From NCBI GenBank assembly GCA_002410325.1, contig DHRK01000035.1, positions 14,488 through 78,487 of the forward strand: a stretch of DNA of 64,000 bases, in the 5' to 3' direction. Under the pieces are notes generated by a model that saw nothing but the letters and a program-made list of their open reading frames with translations, ran no database searches and had not been told where the DNA came from. The position numbers were made by a program, and so were the translations under genes. Below, piece after piece: positions 40,975-48,065 of this stretch; the first letter of the stretch is position 1; each line of letters opens with the position of its first letter. This stretch comes from Syntrophomonas sp. UBA5314. GTDB taxonomy: Bacteria > Bacillota > Syntrophomonadia > Syntrophomonadales > Syntrophomonadaceae.

Positions 40975-41151
40975 TTAACGAATGGTTTGGTCATACGACA
41001 CCTGGTATGTTTGCTCCGGTAAACTATAAGGCGTTTGGTCTAATCCATAATCGGTACGATTCCCTCCCCGGGGCCCGGCGGAAGCCGGCTGGAAACCGTA
41101 CGGCGGCATTTGAAGCACAGACCGAAAGGGTCGGGGTTCAATATTCCACAT
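40975..41151 (-). CDS. Candidate 58-residue Pro/Tyr/Gln-rich protein
   Basis: An open frame from ATG 41149-41151 to TAA 40975-40977. It reads MWNIEPRPFRSVLQMPPYGF, then QPASAGPRGGNRTDYGLDQ, then TPYSLPEQTYQVSYDQTIR. The composition (Pro, Gly, Tyr, Gln) resembles small spore-coat or surface proteins. Its stop is a few bases before the HD-GYP ribosome site, as in an operon. There is no clear ribosome site before the ATG, which lowers confidence. The same bases also form hairpins, so a structured RNA is the rival reading. Confidence 0.4.
   Translation of the reverse strand: MWNIEPRPFRSVLQMPPYGFQPASAGPRGGNRTDYGLDQTPYSLPEQTYQVSYDQTIR
41054..41141 (-). other. Possible structured RNA overlapping the small ORF
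   Basis: GTACGGTTTCC and GGGAATCGTAC (minus strand, 41091-41101 and 41054-41064) form an 11-base stem. It includes two G-U pairs that pair only in minus-strand RNA, and it encloses CCGGC/GCCGG. A second unit pairs TTGAA/TTCAA outside GACC/GGTC (41110-41141). It does not match a riboswitch class I know. About 225 further bases up to spoVK (41152-41376) show no gene. Confidence 0.3.
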
Positions 41152-41376
41152 ATTAATGTCGATCTAGCATGTAAGATTAGATTAACTCATTACCAGGAAA
41201 CTGGCATCCTACGAAGGTCCCGTTTTGTATAGGCACATAGCACCCTTTATCCAAACAACTTGGCTAATTGGACAGTAAACCGGGGAAAAAAGATTCATAA
41301 TTGACGCTAATGACCAGTTATTTGCCAGAACGCCTTTTTGCATCATTACGTCCAACCATTCAATGCCGGATATGAA

Positions 41377-42270
41377 TCACATCTGTATATTATCCGGATC
41401 GGGAAGATCGTTTTCCTGAATAGTAATCAGTTCCTTGCGCAGCAAACCTTCCCGATCAACCAGTCGTAGGGCCTGGAGGCGTATCGATTTTTCGACCAGG
41501 TTGCGTACAAACCTGGCGTTGCCGCTGTAGGGATGCTTATTGCGGCAGAACTCCATAAGAACCTGCTGCAGCCTCCAGCGGCTGCGACCGGTAAGTTCAT
41601 AATCCCGGTCCTGGTAGAGCTGCAAGGCTATCTGGAAAAGTTCTTCGCAGCTGTAATCATCAAAAGTGATGTGGATCGGAAAACGGGAGCGTAAACCGGG
41701 ATTGGAACGCAGGAAATGGTTCATTTCCGACGAATAGCCAGCCAGCACCACGATCAGGTTGTCGCGATAGTCTTCCATGGCCTTGACCATGGTGGCAATC
41801 GCTTCCTGGCCGAAATCCTTTTCGCCTCCCTGAGAAAGAGTGTAGGCTTCATCTACAAACATGATCCCGCCCAGGGACTTTTTGATCATCTCCCTGGTCT
41901 TTTGAGCGGTATGGCCGATATATTCACCTACGAGATCGGCGCGTTCAACTTCCACCAGGTGGCCCCGGCCTAAAAGGCCGATGTCAAAAAATATTTTAGA
42001 CAGGATGCGGGCCACGGTGGTTTTTCCGGTGCCGGGATTGCCTTTAAAAACCATGTGCAGAGCATTGGGAACCGTTTTCAAGCGCATCTGGTTGCGCTGG
42101 CTCTGAATCAAGGAAAAGGCGCTCAATTCAGCTATGGTCCGTTTAACTTCCCTGAGGCCTACTAGATTCTCAAGTTCTTTAAAAGAATCGGTGCGGGGTA
42201 CAACCCCGGACGCCACGGGGAGCGAATTGGGCTGGGCCTCCGGGCGGGGAAATCGCATTGATATTTCCAT
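41377..42270 (-). CDS. spoVK: Stage V sporulation protein K, CbxX/CfxQ-type AAA ATPase
   Basis: 297 residues. One AAA module has the start LVGLREVKRTIAEL, Walker A FKGNPGTGKTTVARIL, the segment LVGEYIGHTAQKTREMI, Walker B GIMFVDEAYTL, and arginine-finger region SNPGLRSRFPIHI. In Bacillus SpoVK acts in the mother cell and is needed for spore maturation. The placement near ynbB and glnA supports orthology, and so does a sigma-K-like promoter directly upstream. ATG 42270 has GGAGTGG about 12 bases upstream. Confidence 0.88.
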   Translation of the reverse strand: MEISMRFPRPEAQPNSLPVASGVVPRTDSFKELENLVGLREVKRTIAELSAFSLIQSQRNQMRLKTVPNALHMVFKGNPGTGKTTVARILSKIFFDIGLLGRGHLVEVERADLVGEYIGHTAQKTREMIKKSLGGIMFVDEAYTLSQGGEKDFGQEAIATMVKAMEDYRDNLIVVLAGYSSEMNHFLRSNPGLRSRFPIHITFDDYSCEELFQIALQLYQDRDYELTGRSRWRLQQVLMEFCRNKHPYSGNARFVRNLVEKSIRLQALRLVDREGLLRKELITIQENDLPDPDNIQM

Positions 42271-42301
42271 ACCATAGTCACCACTCCAGTTTATTGTGCT
42301 T

Positions 42302-42328
42302 TAGTGTATGCGCAATAAACAAAAGTAG
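42302..42328 (-). promoter_or_regulatory. Sigma-K-like sporulation promoter for spoVK
   Basis: On the minus strand CATACACTA (42302-42310) matches the sigma-K -10 CATANNNTA and is close to the sigma-E form. An AC (in CTAC, 42325-42328) lies 14 bases upstream as the -35. It is about 32-40 bases before the spoVK start. Mother-cell expression of spoVK is known in Bacillus. Confidence 0.45.
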
Positions 42329-42428
42329 TTACACCGGCCCATCTCGACCGGGTCAAGTCCCCAATACAGTATTTCAAGTTCCAATAGCAGCATTTGATGC
42401 CAATCAAAGGTTCTATTTACATAGTTTG

Positions 42429-42437
42429 TGATATAAT
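42429..42437 (+). promoter_or_regulatory. Extended -10 promoter of the small secreted protein gene
   Basis: TGA-TATAAT (TATAAT at 42432-42437), about 25 bases before the GTG start. The -35 is weak. Confidence 0.5.
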
Positions 42438-42462
42438 TTCCCTATAGAAAGGGTGAATCATT

Positions 42463-42798
42463 GTGCTAAGAGACAAAAAATTCATGATAATTCTTACGCT
42501 GGTTTTATGTTCCGCTCTATTATTGCCTTTCGCTTTTGGAGCTGACCCAGTGAAGGATAAGAGTGGACATTTTAAAATGACAGCGAATGATGAACAGTTA
42601 GAACGCTTAAATAGTTTACAAGGTAAAAACGTAAGCTATGGTGAAGTGATAAGAACTGTGTACCCGGAGGCAGTGAAGAGCATTCCGGCCGAAGTGCTGG
42701 AGAACATGGATAATACACCCATGCAGTGGATTGCCAAAGATGCGGCACAATTTGGTATAACGACAACCCAGTCGCAGTTAAATGCGACAAGAGATTAG
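42463..42798 (+). CDS. Small secreted protein of unknown function
   Basis: 111 residues, GTG 42463 with GAAAGGGTGA upstream. A signal peptide (KFMIILTLVLCSALLLPFAFG) is followed by a mature part of about 85 residues without cysteines: LERLNSLQGKNVSYGEVIR, TVYPEAVKSIPAEVLEN. Not recognised. Lower GC and more A/T-rich codons than the neighbours. It has its own promoter and a terminator-like hairpin, and lies between spoVK and the palindromic element B. Confidence 0.65.
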   Translation: MLRDKKFMIILTLVLCSALLLPFAFGADPVKDKSGHFKMTANDEQLERLNSLQGKNVSYGEVIRTVYPEAVKSIPAEVLENMDNTPMQWIAKDAAQFGITTTQSQLNATRD

Positions 42799-42824
42799 TA
42801 CCCTATTCCTTTTCAAAAGAAACA

Positions 42825-42851
42825 AGAGCTGCCTCTTTCTCAGGCAGCTCT
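42825..42851 (+). terminator. Hairpin after the small secreted protein gene
   Basis: AGAGCTGCC (42825-42833) and GGCAGCTCT (42843-42851) form a perfect 9-base stem. Its right arm is also the left end of the palindromic element B. Confidence 0.6.
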
Positions 42852-43056
42852 CAGCTTGTAGACAAAGTCTACAAGCTGCCAGAGCGAGCGACGGAAGCGA
42901 AGAGCAAGGCGCGCAACCTTATTAGTGAGCGATAGCGAACATCTGAAGTGCCTGTGGTAAAATAGGCCCGCGATTGAGGCGTACCTGAGTACGTTGATTG
43001 AGCGGGCCTATTGAGTAACGCAGCTATTCGCATTTGTCGACGGTCTGAGAGCTGCC
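42843..43056. repeat. Palindromic repeat element, copy B
   Basis: 214 bases bounded by 12-base perfect inverted repeats GGCAGCTCTCAG (42843-42854) and CTGAGAGCTGCC (43045-43056). Inside are a 12-3-12 palindrome (42852-42878, CAGCTTGTAGAC arms) and an AATAGGCCCGC/GCGGGCCTATT pair (42961-42971 and 43002-43012). Three blocks are identical to copy A. No gene is contained. Another stem (43048-43057 with 43064-43073) follows at the right end, just past the hsp20 stop. Confidence 0.7.
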
Positions 43057-43082
43057 CCTTTTCGGGCAGTTCTTTCAATTCA

Positions 43083-43526
43083 CTACTGTACGTCGATCTT
43101 CTTCTTCTCTTCTCCTCCGGGCTGTTCCTTGGGCAGCACCACCTTCAGGACGCCGTCTGCAAAGCTGGCTTCGATAGCGTTCTTTTTGATGTTGTCGATA
43201 TAGAAGCTGCGTCTGAACTCGCCCCAGTAACGCTCTCTCCTTACGTAGTTATCCTTTTCTTCGTTCTTGCCATCCTCTTTGCGGGCGCTAATAGTCAAAT
43301 AATTGTTTTCGTATTCTACTTCGATGGATTCCTTGTTGAAACCGGGTAAATCGGCCTCAATGGTATAAGTGGTTTCACTCTCCTTGACGTCAACTCTAAA
43401 GGGTTTGACTTTAGCTTCCGGCATTGCTGGCGTCATATCCTGGAAAAAGGAATCGAAGAGATGATCAAAATAGTCCCGCCGGCGTGCAAGGCCAAAAGGT
43501 CTTTTAAAGGGCATCATTTCAAACAT
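43083..43526 (-). CDS. hsp20: Small heat shock protein, Hsp20 family
   Basis: 147 residues. The alpha-crystallin domain spans ~40-140 (FRVDVKESETTYTIEADLPG, IEVEYENNYLTISARKED and the hallmark GVLKVVLPK). The N-terminus with an FDSFFQDM segment is typical of clostridial Hsp18. It holds unfolding proteins in an ATP-independent manner. GGAGGTGTTACC precedes ATG. A CtsR-type operator overlaps the -35 of its promoter, so heat-induced derepression is likely. Confidence 0.95.
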   Translation of the reverse strand: MFEMMPFKRPFGLARRRDYFDHLFDSFFQDMTPAMPEAKVKPFRVDVKESETTYTIEADLPGFNKESIEVEYENNYLTISARKEDGKNEEKDNYVRRERYWGEFRRSFYIDNIKKNAIEASFADGVLKVVLPKEQPGGEEKKKIDVQ

Positions 43527-43562
43527 GGTAACACCTCCGTAGATGTTTTTATTTACACTTAC

Positions 43563-43592
43563 ATACTAATAATAAAGTCAGTAATAGTCAAA
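43563..43592 (-). promoter_or_regulatory. hsp20 promoter with CtsR-type operator
   Basis: Minus-strand TTGACT (43586-43591) and TAGTAT (43563-43568) with a 17-base spacer. On the plus strand the heptads AGTCAGT and AGTCAAA (43576-43582 and 43586-43592) are separated by AAT. This matches the CtsR consensus RGTCAAA-NAN-RGTCAAA except for two bases. Confidence 0.6.
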
Positions 43593-43754
43593 GTCAAATA
43601 TAGGCAAAAAAAGAGCGTAAACCGGTCTGTGCTCGGATCCAACGCAATTATTTTCAGTTTAAAGCGGTTTAAATGAATTTTTTCGAACTTATTCAAACAT
43701 GCCAAAAAGAGAACAAGCTTTTATCGTTAACGACTGTATGCCCTGCCTGGTACT

Positions 43755-44441
43755 TTAATATTTCAATTCGGCTTGCAGCGATTTCCTAAACTGTCCGTAA
43801 TAAACTGAATTCTCTCCCCCGGCTCTAGCGATGGCTTTCAAAGCAGCTATATCACACAGGGCCTCTCGATCCGGTGAGCTATAGAGATCATATACTCCGG
43901 AATCGCGCAGGTAAAAATGATTTGCTTCATGCACCAGGTAGCCGATATATCCATAAAGGTTTTCGCTCCTGGAAAGCCCGGCTTGATTTTTTTCAAAGAA
44001 AGCGCCATTGATATAACAGGTGCCATTCGAATTGATATCGGAATAAGCATAAGACTCGGAAAAACGGGGTGGATCGTCATATGCAATACGGTCGAGATGG
44101 TGAATGACAAAATCCCGGTTCCCGCTGTCCATGGCATTGAGGCATTCGCTGATGAAGCTTCTAAAAGCTTCCGGCCCGGTTATGTCGGTTTTATCCTCTT
44201 TGCCGGCGTTCTCTGAGTAAATACTCACCTGCTGTTGGTCGGCATCGAATTCTACGCTGCAATTCAAGCTTTGGGCTATGGCGCTCAAGGGGACCATGGT
44301 TCGGCCGTCGATAATTTGCGGGGGAACATCGGTCTTAAGGACTGCGCCGTTTACTACGATGCTTATCGGGGCGTTGGCCCGGCCAGGTGTAACAAAGACC
44401 AGGCTGCCCAGTAAAACCAGCGCCAGGATAACTTTTTTCAT
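43755..44441 (-). CDS. Secreted stalk-domain protein with HExxH motif
   Basis: ATG 44439-44441 (AAAGGGGAATG upstream) gives about 228 residues. A signal peptide (MKKVILALVLLGSLVFVTPG) precedes a copper-amine-oxidase N-terminal-like domain at ~30-75 (IIDGRTMVPLSAIAQSLNCS). The C-terminal ~130 residues contain LVHEANHFYLRD, which fits the zinc-protease HExxH signature, and 20 residues further DREALCDIAALKA, which could give the third ligand. This suggests a secreted zinc metallopeptidase, cell-wall or protein directed. It has not been described to my knowledge as a defined family, so the enzyme call is an inference. Confidence 0.72.
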   Translation of the reverse strand: MKKVILALVLLGSLVFVTPGRANAPISIVVNGAVLKTDVPPQIIDGRTMVPLSAIAQSLNCSVEFDADQQQVSIYSENAGKEDKTDITGPEAFRSFISECLNAMDSGNRDFVIHHLDRIAYDDPPRFSESYAYSDINSNGTCYINGAFFEKNQAGLSRSENLYGYIGYLVHEANHFYLRDSGVYDLYSSPDREALCDIAALKAIARAGGENSVYYGQFRKSLQAELKY

Positions 44442-44477
44442 ATAATCATTCCCCTTTCCCAAATATCCGGTTGTACT

Positions 44478-47400
44478 TTATACTTGCAGCCAGCGGCCGG
44501 GGGTTAAAAAGTACAAGTAGCTTTCTTTCACCTTAAGCTGCAGGAGGCTCTCCAGGGCGACCCGGTACAATTCAAGCTGAAGGCGGTATTTCTCAACTGC
44601 CCCGGCCAGTTCCTCAGAGGTGAAGACCTGGTCGGTTTTGTAGTCGAGCAATACCAGCTCATCGTCTTCTACAAAACAGAGATCGACCACCCCCTGCACG
44701 AGCAAGTTGTCCTCGCAATCTCCACAATTATTCAGTACCAGGCGGGCCGGGCGCTGAAGGTTAAAGGGCAGCTCCCGGTAGACCCGATCGGCTTTTAAAA
44801 CCCTTTTGCCAAGTTCACTGGTGAAGAACCGGGCAATCTGTGAACAATGAATATAGGAAGCTTCCTCCTCGCTCAGCATTCCGCGTCCCACCATAGCCTC
44901 CAATAAGGATTCGATAGACATACCGGCCGCCACCTGGTTTAAATCCAGGTGCTGCATTACCAAATGGGTCAGGGTTCCTCTAAGCATACCCGATATGGCG
45001 GGCGGCGGCTGCTCTCCCTCGTAAAACAGTGGAATCCGTCTCAGTGAAGGTATATCGGGTTCGAACCGCTCAGTTGACCCGGTCTTTTGACTTATTCTCC
45101 ACAGCTGAGACGCCGCTATTTTAGAGGGTATGCGGGCCGCCTGTTCGTGGGGATAAGTCCAATTCAAGCATTTTAGGAGGTCCTGCTCCACTGTATGAGG
45201 CGTTAAGTTCCGGGCAAGGCGCGAGGGCGATTCCGGTGGTATAAAGCTGCTGCACCCAGAAATGATCTCCCCCGAAGAACATATGCTGATTTTCATTCTC
45301 GATCGGTCCGGCCCAAGGCCCTCATCTATATGAGTAGCGGGAATAAGCCGGCGCAGCGCTTCGCCGTCCCGGTGGCGGAGCAGAACCGGCCCTAGCCAAT
45401 CCAAAAAGCATCCTCCCTGGGAAAGGGTAAACGGGGCCAGCGGCCCGGCCCACTTTGACGCGCAGCGGGGCAGATTGTCCAGGCTTCCCGCCAGGATAAG
45501 GCGGTTTTTGGCCCTGGTCATGGCTACATATAATATGCGCATTTCTTCGGCCAGCCCTTCCCGGCTAATCCGGGCGGCAATTACCTGACGGGCCAGGGTG
45601 TCCCGGTAGGTTCGCATTTCCAGATCCACGAACCGGGGCCCCAAACCCAGGCGGCGATGGAGCAGGAGCGGGGCGGTGCTGTCCTGGCGATTAAACGGCC
45701 TGCCCAGTCCGGGTATAATGACCACCGGAAATTCAAGTCCCTTGCTTTTATGAATGCTCATGATCCGCACCAGGTTTTCATTTTCACTTAAGACCCGGGC
45801 AACTCCCAGGTCGCCGCTCCCCTGCTCAACCTGGTCCAGGTAGCCCAAGAAGTGAAACAGCCCGCTAAATGAAGTCTGCTGGAACTGGCGGGCGCGATCG
45901 ACCAGCAGGCGCAGGTTGCCCTGACGCTGTTCCCCACCCGGCAGGGCCCCCAGGTAATAGTAATAGGCGGTTTCGTGAATAAGCTCCCAAATAAGCTGGT
46001 CGACCGCCAGGTAGTTGGCCTTTTCCTGCCAATTTTCCAACTTGCTCAAAAATTCAGTCAGTTTGGCTCCCAACCGGTCATCCTGAAGGGCGTGTTGCAT
46101 TACCGCTTCATGGTAAGGAAGCCTGGGAAAGGATGCTTTGATCAAGGCCAGCTCTTCCATGGAAAAACTTCCGATGGGAGAGCGCATAACGCTGAGCAGG
46201 GGGATATCCTGCCTCCGGTTGTCTAGCAGGCGCAGGAGATTCAAAACCACCTGTACCTCTACAGCTTCAAAATAACCGGTGTTCATATCCGCGAAAGCGG
46301 GAATGCCCTGTTCGGTCAGGGTCTGCCACATTACCGGACCCCAGTTCCGGGTGGCCCGAAGCAATATTACGATGTCTTTGTATTGCAGGTATTTTACATG
46401 GTTAGCGCGGCTATCATAGTAAGGCTGCCCGATCAGATCACGAATACGCCGGGCAATAGCGTGGGCTTCAATCTCAGCCCTCTCCATTTCCTCCCATTCA
46501 TCCGGGGAGTCCATGTCCGGCTGCTTTTCCATCATAAGGACTTCCACGGCCGCTTCTTCGCCGTATTCCTGAACCTCACCGCCTATGCCGGGATAGAGAA
46601 AGACATCGGGATTGTAATCCAATTCTCCCAGTGACTCACTCATAATGCTGCAGAAAACGGTGTTGACCGAATCAAGAATGACGGGGGTGCTTCTATAATT
46701 AAGAGACAGGTCTATGCGGTGATGCTTGGGACTGCTTTGCTGCTCCGCATATTCATGATACTTTTGCAGGAAGAGTGTGGGATCAGCCAATCTGAACCGA
46801 TAAATGCTCTGTTTGACGTCGCCAACCAGAAACAGGTTGTCCTCATCCCGGATGGTCTGGATAATTTCTTCCTGCACCAGATTGCTGTCCTGGTATTCAT
46901 CCACAAAAATATAGCGGTATTTCTGGCGAAGCTCTCCGGCCACTTCAGGGTTCTGCAGGGTTTGCAAGCATAAGTGTTCGAGATCGTTGAAGTCGAGCAG
47001 GTTTTTGGCACGCTTCCGGGCTGAATACATACTGTCGAAAGAGCGCACCAGGGTATTTAGGTACTCCATGTAGGGATGCAGTTTATTCATGTCCGTATGC
47101 CAGTCGCTTACCGACCGGTTCTGAGCAGCCCTGATCAATTTGAGCAGGTGGCTTTTTTCCTGGTCGCGCAAGGCTTTTACTTGCTCTCGGATGGCTGGAT
47201 CGGCATCCTTGCCCGCTCTCCCGAGACGGGGTATCTCTAGGTTGTTCAAGGCCAGGAAAAAGGCGGGCAGGCCTTTTCCCATGGCCCCCTCCAGGCTATG
47301 CAAATTGGCCATATCCATCTCCAGAGTGGCCTGATAGCCTTTTAGAGCCTTATCCCCTTCTGTCAGGGCGAGGGCTGCTGTTACGAGGCTGTGCATACCG

Positions 47401-48065
47401 CTTAAAGATTCATTCAACTGCCGGCCCATTTCCTGCATCCAGCTTCCGGTTAAAAAATCCTCATAGCTTGAACCAAAGGCCTTTACCTGTTCTTCCAGCC
47501 AGCCCCAGGGCCGGGGAAGGCTGTGGATAAAACTGTGCAGTTTATTGATCATATCGGCCAGGCCTTGATCGTTTTTATTGGAGGAAAACATTTCGACCAG
47601 GGCATGGAAACGGGGATGGGCCGCTTCGTATTCCTTTTCCATTAATTCTTCGAGCGCTTCATCTTTTATCAAGCGGGCTTCGTTTTCGTCACTGACCCGA
47701 AAATGGGGATCCAGTTCCAGCACGTGGAAGTAGCGCCTCAAAACATCTCCGCAAAAGGCGTGAATAGTGCTTATAGATGCGCTCCCCAAAAGATGCAACT
47801 GCCGGCGCAGGTGTTCCTGGCTGCCCGGGCCGCCGGCAATCCTGTCCAGAAGGGCGTCACTGATGCGCTCCTTCATTTCGGCCGCCGCCGCCTGGGTAAA
47901 AGTCACCACCAGGAGCCGGTCCAAATCCACCAGGTCTTCGCTCAAAATCTGAATAATCCGCTCAACCAAAACGGCGGTTTTCCCGGAACCGGCTCCGGCC
48001 GAGACCAGGAGGTTGCGGCCCCGATCGTTTATGGCTTCATGCTGTTCCCGGTTCCATTCCCTCAT
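44478..48065 (-). CDS. addA: AddA, helicase-nuclease subunit of AddAB
   Basis: 1195 residues. A UvrD-like superfamily 1 helicase: Walker A VSAGAGSGKTAVLVER near residue 22, Walker B FVDEYQDSN near 390, and IMSIHKSKGLEFPVV near 780. The RecB-type nuclease domain at the C-terminus has VLLDYKTDQV. Together with AddB it processes double-strand breaks and loads RecA at Chi-like sites. Its ATG overlaps the addB stop (48062) by four bases (ATGA type), so translation is coupled. A DNA-repair operon, with lexA elsewhere in the window. Confidence 0.97.
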   Translation of the reverse strand: MREWNREQHEAINDRGRNLLVSAGAGSGKTAVLVERIIQILSEDLVDLDRLLVVTFTQAAAAEMKERISDALLDRIAGGPGSQEHLRRQLHLLGSASISTIHAFCGDVLRRYFHVLELDPHFRVSDENEARLIKDEALEELMEKEYEAAHPRFHALVEMFSSNKNDQGLADMINKLHSFIHSLPRPWGWLEEQVKAFGSSYEDFLTGSWMQEMGRQLNESLSGMHSLVTAALALTEGDKALKGYQATLEMDMANLHSLEGAMGKGLPAFFLALNNLEIPRLGRAGKDADPAIREQVKALRDQEKSHLLKLIRAAQNRSVSDWHTDMNKLHPYMEYLNTLVRSFDSMYSARKRAKNLLDFNDLEHLCLQTLQNPEVAGELRQKYRYIFVDEYQDSNLVQEEIIQTIRDEDNLFLVGDVKQSIYRFRLADPTLFLQKYHEYAEQQSSPKHHRIDLSLNYRSTPVILDSVNTVFCSIMSESLGELDYNPDVFLYPGIGGEVQEYGEEAAVEVLMMEKQPDMDSPDEWEEMERAEIEAHAIARRIRDLIGQPYYDSRANHVKYLQYKDIVILLRATRNWGPVMWQTLTEQGIPAFADMNTGYFEAVEVQVVLNLLRLLDNRRQDIPLLSVMRSPIGSFSMEELALIKASFPRLPYHEAVMQHALQDDRLGAKLTEFLSKLENWQEKANYLAVDQLIWELIHETAYYYYLGALPGGEQRQGNLRLLVDRARQFQQTSFSGLFHFLGYLDQVEQGSGDLGVARVLSENENLVRIMSIHKSKGLEFPVVIIPGLGRPFNRQDSTAPLLLHRRLGLGPRFVDLEMRTYRDTLARQVIAARISREGLAEEMRILYVAMTRAKNRLILAGSLDNLPRCASKWAGPLAPFTLSQGGCFLDWLGPVLLRHRDGEALRRLIPATHIDEGLGPDRSRMKISICSSGEIISGCSSFIPPESPSRLARNLTPHTVEQDLLKCLNWTYPHEQAARIPSKIAASQLWRISQKTGSTERFEPDIPSLRRIPLFYEGEQPPPAISGMLRGTLTHLVMQHLDLNQVAAGMSIESLLEAMVGRGMLSEEEASYIHCSQIARFFTSELGKRVLKADRVYRELPFNLQRPARLVLNNCGDCEDNLLVQGVVDLCFVEDDELVLLDYKTDQVFTSEELAGAVEKYRLQLELYRVALESLLQLKVKESYLYFLTPGRWLQV

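Noticed and set aside
41041..41160. Known riboswitch (cyclic di-GMP, SAM, cobalamin, TPP) before the HD-GYP gene
   Set aside because: None of the conserved core sequences of these classes was found. Kept only as an unnamed possible structure.
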